From Candidatus Thorarchaeota archaeon (GTDB lineage: Archaea > Asgardarchaeota > Thorarchaeia > Thorarchaeales > Thorarchaeaceae): a DNA stretch of 15,163 bases. Location of the stretch: assembly GCA_016839345.1 (NCBI GenBank), contig JAEOUL010000229.1:1-15163 (forward strand). The letters run 5' to 3'. The stretch's first letter is position 1. The number at the start of each line of letters is the position of its first letter. The position numbers and the translations under genes were made by a program. Positions 7,242 through 13,972 of this stretch are shown here, piece by piece. Under the pieces are notes generated by a model. It was not told where the DNA came from. It did not search any database and saw only the letters and a program-made list of their open reading frames with translations.

Positions 7242-7761
7242 AGCTCGGCAGACTAATACGGAAGTAAGCTCATTACTACAATTGTTGAGGAATATGGTTT
7301 TCAAAAACCTCGCAGACTATCATCTTTGGGCAGGATGGAAGATGAGAGAAGTCCTTAGCTCTCTTGACTCTGAAATGTTTGCTTCAGAGGTTAATGGAAG
7401 AAGTCCTCGTGATATTGTGCAGCATATAGTCCTCGCACTTGAAACCTGCTTCTATTTCATTGAGGATGAGAGAGATAAATCAGTATTTGATCGAGTAAAG
7501 AGACTGCCAAGACAAGAACTACTCAAACGCTGGGAGGTTCTTGATACACGGCTGAGTTCTGCGATTGAAGAGATACCTCAAGACAAGATAATGGTGAAGC
7601 ATATCAAAGATGAGCCTTTTGAGATTGATGTAGTTGATTTCTTCCTTCAATATTTGATTCATACAGCACATCATCGAGGACAATTGGCTACAGTACTTAG
7701 TGATATGGGAATTGATGTACCCGGCACTGATTATCTAATGTTCTTTGGAGAAAATGTATAA
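7225..7761 (+). CDS. DinB/YfiT-fold putative metal-dependent protein
   Basis: A 178-residue protein of the DinB/YfiT four-helix-bundle superfamily. The metal-binding His triad is visible: H67 in DIVQHIVLA, then H146 and H150 in LIHTAHHRGQLATVL, where H-x-x-x-H-R-G-Q is the family signature. The helix-1 motif YHLWAGWKM (32-40) and the ending GTDYLMFFG also fit. Members include thiol-dependent transferases (bacillithiol, mycothiol, maleylpyruvate isomerase) and many of unknown role; nothing here identifies the cofactor thiol or substrate. The start is uncertain. ATG 7225 overlaps the phosphofructokinase end by 17 bases and suggests translational coupling. ATG 7294 has GAGGA close upstream and would begin almost at the first family helix. 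TTG 7198 is also in frame. Co-transcription with phosphofructokinase is likely from the overlap, but a functional link is not established. Confidence 0.82.
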   Translation: MNYPDEARQTNTEVSSLLQLLRNMVFKNLADYHLWAGWKMREVLSSLDSEMFASEVNGRSPRDIVQHIVLALETCFYFIEDERDKSVFDRVKRLPRQELLKRWEVLDTRLSSAIEEIPQDKIMVKHIKDEPFEIDVVDFFLQYLIHTAHHRGQLATVLSDMGIDVPGTDYLMFFGENV

Positions 7762-7778
7762 TCCAGTTGAAGATGAAA

Positions 7779-7796
7779 GAGTCTATAATTAGACTC
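7779..7796. terminator. Inverted repeat at the convergent DinB-like/CPBP junction
   Basis: GAGTCTA-TAAT-TAGACTC is a perfect 7-base-pair stem with a 4-base loop, in the 27-base gap between two converging genes. The stop codon of the minus-strand protease lies inside the repeat. On the minus strand the stem is followed by a short TTTC tract, so it would best serve as the end of the protease transcript, perhaps of both. This is inferred from structure and position. Confidence 0.5.
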
Positions 7797-8685
7797 CAAA
7801 CATCGTGAGTACGAATAGAATGTCAACAATGGTATGTCCAAGTACTGCACCCCAGATATTATCCGATTTCTGAATGACATAACCCCAAACCAATCCTAGG
7901 ATAAAGCTGAGACTAAAGTAGATTAAGAAGATGACTAAATCAGATAGTCCTATGATGGCAATGTGTATCATTCCGAAGAAGACAGATGTTAAAATTAGAG
8001 AACCATTTTGTCCAAATAGTGATGCCAAATTCCTAAGAAATAGACCTCTGATCAAGAGTTCTTCATAGAACGCATTGCTGATTGCGAATAAGCACAACCA
8101 TGGCATCCATGAAACGATTATCTCCGGACTTACAGAAATACCAAGACCGCCAAGGGGTATTATTATAATCAATCCTACTGGAGAGGTGAGGATACCGAGC
8201 TTGAAACTTTTCTTGAGATCACCCCCCAGCAAAAAGACAGAAGTGTATTCTTTCTCGATTAGCCAAGTACCCACAATCATTGACATGATCATAGGAATGA
8301 CCTCTGCGACCTTTGCGATAGCTACTCCCTCAACAGTGCTAACTGAAAGACCCGGAATAAGCTCGTGCCAATTTCCCAAGAACCATGTAAGTAGAAATCC
8401 AATTGATACAATCAAAAATGAAGCTGATAGTTTCCAGTATTGTTGCCATCTTCCATCAGATTTGTAGATTATGAATGTTGACAAGAAGAGAATGGCAACT
8501 ACGCAGATTTTTGCAAGAAACCTCGTATCGGTAGACCAGAAATTGTTGTAGCCCCCAACGAAAAAGACAAGAAGACCACTTCCAATTAGAATTGTTAGGA
8601 TTGCTACTTGTGATACATGAGTGATGTAGGTTTCTACTTCATCAGTAGTAATTTGGTCTGGAGCTTCTTCATCGCCCAAGTTCAT
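7789..8685 (-). CDS. CPBP family (CAAX/Abi-type) intramembrane glutamic protease
   Basis: A 298-residue polytopic membrane protein with about eight hydrophobic segments. All three motifs of the CPBP family are present in the C-terminal half: E208-E209-L-L-I-R213 (EExxxR), F237-x-x-x-H241 (FxxxH), and H284-x-x-x-D288 (HxxxN/D). Relatives include the eukaryotic CAAX prenyl endopeptidase Rce1, bacterial Abi proteins and bacteriocin self-immunity proteins; they cut peptide bonds within or near the membrane. The first 20 residues are acidic and probably cytoplasmic. The substrate is unknown. No prenyltransferase gene or small peptide gene is visible beside it that would suggest CAAX processing or bacteriocin immunity. 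The start is ATG 8685, preceded by GAGGAA with a 5-base spacer, and a TATA-like TTTAAGTT lies about 45 bases upstream. It is divergent from the large beta-helix protein. Confidence 0.9.
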   Translation of the reverse strand: MNLGDEEAPDQITTDEVETYITHVSQVAILTILIGSGLLVFFVGGYNNFWSTDTRFLAKICVVAILFLSTFIIYKSDGRWQQYWKLSASFLIVSIGFLLTWFLGNWHELIPGLSVSTVEGVAIAKVAEVIPMIMSMIVGTWLIEKEYTSVFLLGGDLKKSFKLGILTSPVGLIIIIPLGGLGISVSPEIIVSWMPWLCLFAISNAFYEELLIRGLFLRNLASLFGQNGSLILTSVFFGMIHIAIIGLSDLVIFLIYFSLSFILGLVWGYVIQKSDNIWGAVLGHTIVDILFVLTMFGV

Positions 8686-8728
8686 TCAGATTCCTCATGT
8701 TGATACATTTGAAACCGCTATTGTTCCT

Positions 8729-8736
8729 AACTTAAA
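8729..8736 (-). promoter_or_regulatory. Candidate TATA box of the CPBP protease gene
   Basis: TTTAAGTT on the minus strand (within GGTTTAAGTTAGG), centred about 47 bases before the ATG at 8685. An archaeal start of transcription about 25 bases downstream would leave a short leader holding the GAGGAA ribosome binding site. The same TTTAAGTT octamer occurs at a similar distance before the dehydratase gene. The plus-strand reading, CTTAAACC, could alternatively serve the divergent beta-helix gene. Confidence 0.45.
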
Positions 8737-8837
8737 CCTCTTTTTGTAAGTGGAAATTGAAAGCCATTTTTATGGAAAAACATATCTTGAACACGTATTC
8801 ATCTCCTATGTTATTCGCGAAAAATAGAGGGAGTAAG

Positions 8838-11786
8838 TTGAAGCATTCAAAGGAATTATTGTTATTCAGTATAGTAGTAATACTGATTTTGATGTCCTTT
8901 TCATCAGTAACAGACGATCAAAACGCGACAGTCGATGATCGGATAATCAAACCTCAGAAGATTGTAGAGAAGTCCTACGAAACGCATGCACCCATTCAGA
9001 TCGACAACAACACTCACTTTGCTGATTTAGCAACAGTAGAAGGATGGCTAGGTGAAGGCTCAAGCGATACTCCATATGTTATCAGTGGGTACAACATCAC
9101 AACACATACTGCTCATTGTATCTTTATCCAAAATGTTGATGCATATTTTGAGATTCGGGATTGTCATTTTGAAGGCGTTTTATTGGGTACCTACTATGGT
9201 GTTTATCTCTACAATTGTGAGAATGGTCTGATTGAAAACACCACCTTTGTTCACAAGCAATATGGAATCCAAGTTGAGGAATCAAGCTCAATCACTGTAA
9301 ATAACTGTACACTATATGATAGTGGTGGGCGCACAATTCGTTTCGAAGATAGTGATTATTGTCACGTGACGAGTTGTCATGTGATAGGTGGTTTAAAGGG
9401 TATCCACTTTGCTTCTATGTTTTATAGCACTGTGGACAATTGTATTGTTGAGAATGTGGTAAACGAGGGGGTTTATTTCCAAGTTGCCTATTATTGTACT
9501 CTGAGCAACACAGAGGTGACTGCTTGTGGTAATGATCGCATTTCATCAGCCATCCGACTGCTTCAAGCCAGTCACACGACAATATTGAATGTCACAAGCC
9601 ACGATAATCCATCAACTTCAGTTTGTGGACTCAGAGCTGATGCGTCCCACTACAGCACTATCTCTAACAGTACGTTCTACAGGAATGATGACTATGGAAT
9701 TGACCTCGAAGACTGCAACGAAGTAACACTTGATAATGTGAATTGTTCGTTCAATGAATACTTTGGTATCTATACTTACAACGCGAACCAAACCACAATC
9801 ATGGAGAGTGTCATCCACGAGAATAACTATGATGGACTCTTTTTGCATTATTCATACTATTGCAATGTATCCAACAATGATTTCTGGGAGAATGGTGGTG
9901 CTGACTGTGAGATCACTCTGGTTCATTCTCCATATGTCACTATATTTGGTAATACTCTGATAGGAAATCGTGACAATCAAGGCCTCTATGCTTCATATTC
10001 TCATCATGCGAATATTACTGCTAACACTATTGCTAACAATTTCGATGATGGACTCAATATTCAGAATAGTAATTACACACACCTTGAGAAGAACAACATC
10101 TCATATAATGGAGGTTCAGGTCTCTTTCTTTGGGAGTGCGATTATAGTACAATCATAGACAATACTATTGTAGGAAATGACGACATGGGAGTTTACATCA
10201 CAGCCAGTATACTGTGTACTCTCAATGATAATGAGATATCCAATAATCGATTGGATGGCGTCTATACCAAGGATGCTCACAATCTCATAATGGAATTCAA
10301 TGAGATATTTGGCAATGGATGGATTAATTACATCAGCAATCCAAGATCAGGAGTCTATATCTCGACCTCAGATAATTGCTTGCTATACCTGAATACGATC
10401 TATAACAACACCGTTCATGGTGTATACGTAAGTGATTCAGATGGTTGTGTGTTAAACACTAACACAATCTATGGAAATCTAGGAATGTCTTCACCTGGTT
10501 GTGGTGTCTATCTTGACACTTCCCACGATACGACTATAATGAATAGCATCATTCACCACAACATAGATGATGGTATCTTTGGTTTCTATTCCGATGACTG
10601 TCTAATCAGTAACAACAATATTTACTCAAATGCTGAAAGTGGTATTGACACTTTACACTGTACATCGTGGATTATACATGGAAATATCATTTGGAACTCA
10701 AGCTCTTCATTCGGAATTCATGCTCAATCCTGCTTCGATTTTGTGATTGACACAAATGAATTGTATGAGAATGACTTGGGTGGTATCAGGTTATACTTGT
10801 CTGATTACAATAACTTCACGAATAACTTGGTTCATCACAATTCTGTTGTTGGAGTAATGATTGATACAAGTGAGGGTAATCTAATCCGTGACAACATCAT
10901 CTATGATAACTATCATAATGGGTTATATCTGATGTATTCAAATGCAACATGGGTTTACTACAACGACTTCGTTTTGAATGATAACAGAGATGCTATTGAA
11001 CAAGACTCCACAGGATCAAACTATTGGGATGACAATGTATCGATGGGTAACTGGTGGTGGGGAATCCCATACGATCTGGATGACTATCTAATTTACAATG
11101 AGACCATGTATCAAACTAACGTTGACAGATATCCATTATCCAGCATGTGGATTCAAGGTGCAGATACTTCCATTGACTATGAATTCACCTCCACTGGAAA
11201 TACTGCGACTTGGGATGCCTATGCTCACAATCCTGGGTACTATGAAGTCTACACTAATGGAACATTACTCCGCTCGGAATTGTGGTATGGTGGTACAATA
11301 ATTGTGAACCTTGATGGTTTGGGTGTTGGTTTCCATGAGATTGAGTTGGTTGTTTATCACCTGACAGGACATAATCTGACTGCAACTGGAGATGTTACTG
11401 TTGAAGACACAACTGCACCAAATTGGGTTACTATACCAGGGGATCAGACCATCTACTATGGGGATTCATTGAGCTATCAGGTCAATGCAGCTGATCCATC
11501 CGGTCTTGGTATATGGGCAGTGAACGACACTCGGTTCACAATTGTTGATGGACTGATAACTAACACTAGTACTCTTGAAGTAGGCGACTATGGACTCTTG
11601 ATAACAGTCCAAGACATCTATGGCAATGAGTTATCGATTGAGATTACAATTCATGTCCTACCAGAAACAACTCCGACAACTCCGCCACCAGACATTGTCA
11701 CAATGGCAATTATCGTACTTGGCATGAGTGGCGTTGTAATTGTGGTCATCATTGTAATTGTAATAAACAAAAAGAAGACTAGCTGA
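8838..11786 (+). CDS. Giant NosD-like parallel beta-helix surface protein with cadherin-like domain and C-terminal membrane anchor
   Basis: A 982-residue exported protein. Its parts in order are: a basic start and hydrophobic signal segment (about residues 5-22); a right-handed parallel beta-helix from about 87 to 720, made of roughly 22-24-residue turns of the type N-x-I-x-x-N-x-x-x-G-I/V-x-L/I rich in Asn ladders; and a NosD-type end with NYWDDNVSMGNWW (about 727) and DRYPLSS. A linker follows, then a cadherin/Ig-like domain (about 858-942) beginning TAPNWVTIPGDQTIYYGDS. The protein ends with a PTTPPP stalk, a membrane helix (about 952-972) and a KKKTS tail. Many N-x-S/T sequons suggest glycosylation. 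Beta-helix relatives bind or cut polysaccharides (NosD/CASH), but no catalytic residues can be assigned, so adhesion or glycan binding is a guess. The start is TTG 8838, six bases after GAGGG. ATG 8772 or TTG 8757 would give a longer cytoplasmic N-terminus. A perfect hairpin with a T-run follows the stop. Confidence 0.88.
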   Translation: MKHSKELLLFSIVVILILMSFSSVTDDQNATVDDRIIKPQKIVEKSYETHAPIQIDNNTHFADLATVEGWLGEGSSDTPYVISGYNITTHTAHCIFIQNVDAYFEIRDCHFEGVLLGTYYGVYLYNCENGLIENTTFVHKQYGIQVEESSSITVNNCTLYDSGGRTIRFEDSDYCHVTSCHVIGGLKGIHFASMFYSTVDNCIVENVVNEGVYFQVAYYCTLSNTEVTACGNDRISSAIRLLQASHTTILNVTSHDNPSTSVCGLRADASHYSTISNSTFYRNDDYGIDLEDCNEVTLDNVNCSFNEYFGIYTYNANQTTIMESVIHENNYDGLFLHYSYYCNVSNNDFWENGGADCEITLVHSPYVTIFGNTLIGNRDNQGLYASYSHHANITANTIANNFDDGLNIQNSNYTHLEKNNISYNGGSGLFLWECDYSTIIDNTIVGNDDMGVYITASILCTLNDNEISNNRLDGVYTKDAHNLIMEFNEIFGNGWINYISNPRSGVYISTSDNCLLYLNTIYNNTVHGVYVSDSDGCVLNTNTIYGNLGMSSPGCGVYLDTSHDTTIMNSIIHHNIDDGIFGFYSDDCLISNNNIYSNAESGIDTLHCTSWIIHGNIIWNSSSSFGIHAQSCFDFVIDTNELYENDLGGIRLYLSDYNNFTNNLVHHNSVVGVMIDTSEGNLIRDNIIYDNYHNGLYLMYSNATWVYYNDFVLNDNRDAIEQDSTGSNYWDDNVSMGNWWWGIPYDLDDYLIYNETMYQTNVDRYPLSSMWIQGADTSIDYEFTSTGNTATWDAYAHNPGYYEVYTNGTLLRSELWYGGTIIVNLDGLGVGFHEIELVVYHLTGHNLTATGDVTVEDTTAPNWVTIPGDQTIYYGDSLSYQVNAADPSGLGIWAVNDTRFTIVDGLITNTSTLEVGDYGLLITVQDIYGNELSIEITIHVLPETTPTTPPPDIVTMAIIVLGMSGVVIVVIIVIVINKKKTS

Positions 11787-11793
11787 AACGAAA

Positions 11794-11828
11794 AGGGAGT
11801 CATGACGACTCCCTCTATCCCTTTTTTT
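11794..11828 (+). terminator. Hairpin plus T-run terminator after the beta-helix gene
   Basis: AGGGAGTC-ATGAC-GACTCCCT is a perfect 8-base-pair stem with a 5-base loop, beginning 8 bases after the stop codon. It is followed by CTATCCC and seven Ts (11822-11828). It sits in the 51-base gap between convergent genes. On the minus strand the stem is followed by TTTTCGTTT, so it may end transcription from both sides. This is the strongest terminator-like element in the window. Confidence 0.7.
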
Positions 11829-11837
11829 GGATTCAGG

Positions 11838-12221
11838 TTAGTATCCTTTTATGTCATAGAAATCAGTGTAAATTCTCCATTCCGTAACACGATTTTCGCG
11901 GATTCCGGCTGTCCACAGAATTGTCCAACTTTCATCAATCTCCGGACCTGCATGAGATCCAGTTGTTCGACCGATGATAGCAACTCCACTCCCACTTGTT
12001 ATGAGTTTGTCAACATGAATCTTGTAATCCGGGTATGACGTGAAGTAGTTCTCCCAGCTATCTTTCCCGATGTGCATGTTTCCAGACAGGTCAATGAATG
12101 TGAAATCCTCAGTCTGAAGATCCATGAGACCCAAGGAGTTTCCAGAGTTAATACACTCTATGAATCTAAGAGTCGTTTCCTTAGCACTATCTCGAATCAA
12201 CTTCGACTCCTTGTCCGTCAT
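11838..12221 (-). CDS. SnoaL-like/NTF2-superfamily small protein
   Basis: A 127-residue protein with the layout of the SnoaL-like/NTF2 superfamily, a cone-shaped alpha-plus-beta fold with an internal pocket. An N-terminal helix carries the FIECINSGN pattern (about 20-28). A short EDFTFID strand follows, then a G-K-D-S-W-E-N-Y-F helix that closes the pocket. The ending ESWTILWTAGIRENRVTEWRIYTDFYD is typical of these folds, where W-R-x-Y-x-D is recurrent. Members include polyketide cyclases, ketosteroid isomerases, dehydratases and many ligand-binding proteins without known catalysis. Function cannot be assigned from sequence. The start is ATG 12221, six bases after GGGAG. It is divergent from the 4-hydroxybutyryl-CoA dehydratase-like gene with about 118 bases between, so coregulation is possible but not shown. 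It ends towards the beta-helix gene across a strong hairpin. Confidence 0.8.
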   Translation of the reverse strand: MTDKESKLIRDSAKETTLRFIECINSGNSLGLMDLQTEDFTFIDLSGNMHIGKDSWENYFTSYPDYKIHVDKLITSGSGVAIIGRTTGSHAGPEIDESWTILWTAGIRENRVTEWRIYTDFYDIKGY

Positions 12222-12297
12222 GGCAATCTCCCAAGTGTGGGTATTTGTACTTCTGATTTAGACTTTGCCACGAATTCCTTCAGTCAAATTCAATCCG

Positions 12298-12305
12298 TTT
12301 AAGTT
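12298..12305 (+). promoter_or_regulatory. Candidate TATA box of the dehydratase gene
   Basis: TTTAAGTT (in CCGTTTAAGTTAAG) lies about 40 bases before the ATG pair at 12340-12345. The expected start of transcription near 12327 leaves a leader of about 13-16 bases. Because this box lies inside the longest open frame (which begins at a TTG at 12265), it argues against that upstream start. The same octamer precedes the CPBP protease gene. Confidence 0.5.
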
Positions 12306-12339
12306 AAGTATCAGAACTACGAGTGGGTTACAGTTGATT

Positions 12340-13776
12340 ATGATGAAGACTGGAGATGAATTCCTAAAGAAATTGTACCAGATGAAGCCAAACGTTTTCA
12401 TTGATGGTAAAACTGTCGGGCGTGATGATCCAAGATTACAAGCTGTTGCCAAGATTATGGCTCTGACTCTGGATAAGGTCAACGATCCGGATTTCAAGGA
12501 TTTACTCAAAGTGGAGTCCAAAGAACATGGCACAATCAATCGCTTTACCCATATCCATCAAAGTGTTGATGACTTGTTGAAGAAGCAAGAACTGACGAGA
12601 AAGATATGTCGTCAAACTGGAGGTTGTGTTTTTCGTTGTATGGGCATCGATGCAATGAATGCGCTATCCATTATAACACATCGAGCAGAAGCGATGACCG
12701 GTCAACCATATAATCAGAGATTCAAGAAATATCTGAAATTCTGGCAAGAGAATGATATCGTAGGTAGTTGCGCACAGACTGATGTGAAAGGCAATCGAGC
12801 ATTGAGACCACATCAGCAAGCTGATCCAGACCTTTACTTGCGTGTCGTAGAACATCGTGATGATGGTATAGTTATCCGAGGTGCCAAGAATCATATCACT
12901 GCTGCGGCTGTAGCAGAGGAAATCATTGTACTTCCCACTAGGTTCCTCACACCAGAGGAAGATGAGTATGCTGTTGCCTTTGCAGTTCCCGGAGATTGGG
13001 ATGGTGTGAAGCTTGTGACTCGTGCATCGAGCCATAAAAGAGAATACTATGACTGTCCTTCTGGTGACTTTGGAGATGTGGAGAATTTCATCATCTTTGA
13101 TGATGTCTTTGTTCCCAACGATCGCGTCTTTCTGAGCGGAAGTGAAGGGGAACATGCTTTTGGTGGATGGGTAGCACTCCTATTCGCACTCTTCCATCGA
13201 CACAGTTACACTGGATGTAAGCCAGCCAGTTCCGAGATAATACTTGGTTTCAGTGCATTGGTTAGTGAGTATAGTGGCATTGAGGACAAGAAACATGTTC
13301 AGTCCAAACTTGCTGACTTAATCAGTGTGTGTGAACTTGTTTATGCTGCTGGAATAGCTGCTGCACATACAGCAACCAAGGATGATTCAGGAACAATGAT
13401 TCCGGATGCAGTGTTTTGTAATGTTGGTCGAAAACATGCAGGAAAGAACTACTATCATGAACTTGAGATTCTGGCTGATTTGTCAGGAGGTCTACCTGCA
13501 ACACTTCCTCACGAAGCGGACTTCTATGATGAAACAATTGGACCTCTTCTTCAGAAGTATATGAAAAGAAAAGAAGATGTATCATCTGATGATGTTTACA
13601 AGCTATATAGGACTCTATCAGATATGCTATGTTCCTCAATTGGAGGTGTTTCAGCAGTAGCGGGTCTGCATGGTGGAGGAAGTCCCCAAATGGAAGATGT
13701 AGCCATCTTGAAAGGGTATGATCTAGATTTGAGAAAGAATATTGCAAAATATCTTGCTGGCATCTCAGAAGACTAG
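12340..13776 (+). CDS. abfD: 4-hydroxybutyryl-CoA dehydratase / vinylacetyl-CoA isomerase homologue (HpaB superfamily)
   Basis: A 478-residue flavoprotein (477 if the second ATG is used) of the 4-hydroxyphenylacetate 3-hydroxylase superfamily. Counting from the second Met, the [4Fe-4S] ligands known for Clostridium aminobutyricum AbfD are all present with conserved spacing: C95-x3-C99 (C99/C103 there), H285 and C292 (H292/C299). Catalytic-site residues Y289, K293, R86 and T186 fall at the positions of Y296, K300, R90 and T190. These residues separate true dehydratases from flavin monooxygenases. The family turns 4-hydroxybutyryl-CoA into crotonyl-CoA by a ketyl-radical mechanism using FAD and the cluster, in 4-aminobutyrate fermentation and in archaeal 3-hydroxypropionate/4-hydroxybutyrate or dicarboxylate/4-hydroxybutyrate carbon fixation. 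The residue at the Q101 position is Phe here. No partner genes of these pathways are adjacent, so direction and pathway stay open. The cluster should be oxygen-sensitive, suggesting an anaerobe. Confidence 0.87.
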   Translation: MMKTGDEFLKKLYQMKPNVFIDGKTVGRDDPRLQAVAKIMALTLDKVNDPDFKDLLKVESKEHGTINRFTHIHQSVDDLLKKQELTRKICRQTGGCVFRCMGIDAMNALSIITHRAEAMTGQPYNQRFKKYLKFWQENDIVGSCAQTDVKGNRALRPHQQADPDLYLRVVEHRDDGIVIRGAKNHITAAAVAEEIIVLPTRFLTPEEDEYAVAFAVPGDWDGVKLVTRASSHKREYYDCPSGDFGDVENFIIFDDVFVPNDRVFLSGSEGEHAFGGWVALLFALFHRHSYTGCKPASSEIILGFSALVSEYSGIEDKKHVQSKLADLISVCELVYAAGIAAAHTATKDDSGTMIPDAVFCNVGRKHAGKNYYHELEILADLSGGLPATLPHEADFYDETIGPLLQKYMKRKEDVSSDDVYKLYRTLSDMLCSSIGGVSAVAGLHGGGSPQMEDVAILKGYDLDLRKNIAKYLAGISED

Positions 13777-13844
13777 TATCTCAACCATATTGAATCCTTC
13801 ATGAGCAAGTGCACAAAATGAAAAAATATGTTAGAAAAGGAAAG

Positions 13845-13859
13845 GTTTCAATTTGAAAC
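13845..13859. promoter_or_regulatory. Perfect 15-base palindrome upstream of the ABC binding-protein gene
   Basis: GTTTCAA-T-TTGAAAC is a perfect 7-base inverted repeat around one central base, about 45 bases before the TATA-like box of the downstream gene. Size and position fit a dimeric winged-helix regulator site, for example an Lrp/AsnC-type activator of amino-acid uptake. The regulator identity is inference only. Confidence 0.4.
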
Positions 13860-13902
13860 ATGATACACTCAGGAAGAGGGGCCTCCAAAGATTAACTAAT
13901 AC

Positions 13903-13910
13903 TTAAATAT
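13903..13910 (+). promoter_or_regulatory. TATA box of the ABC binding-protein gene
   Basis: TTAAATAT in the context TAATACTTAAATATCG is the best TATA-like box in the window. It implies transcription from about 13932 and a leader of about 40 bases that holds the purine-rich ribosome binding site GGAGAG (13961-13966) before ATG 13973. The rest of the 196-base gap upstream holds an A-rich stretch and one palindrome, but no gene. Confidence 0.6.
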
Positions 13911-13972
13911 CGCGCTAACTGTTATTGTTGAACACATCTCATTGATTGAGGAGAGATGAAGGAGAGAAATCT

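Noticed and set aside
9100..11000. Repetitive-looking DNA that might be taken for a tandem repeat or CRISPR-like array
   Set aside because: The periodicity is at the protein level (beta-helix turns of about 22-24 residues). There are no identical DNA repeats with unique spacers, and the frame is continuous.
12664..13155. A 163-residue open frame antisense to the dehydratase gene
   Set aside because: It lies wholly opposite a well-supported enzyme whose catalytic motifs occupy the same bases. Its composition is rich in Ser, Ile and Cys without a recognisable domain, typical of a shadow frame.
12340..13776. Assignment as a 4-hydroxyphenylacetate 3-monooxygenase
   Set aside because: The overall family matches, but the C-x3-C, His and Cys cluster ligands and the Tyr/Lys active-site pair at dehydratase spacing are not features of the monooxygenases.
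13870..13886. Short GC-rich symmetry GAGGGGCCTC upstream of the ABC gene
   Set aside because: Only four bases per arm; too short to support a site.
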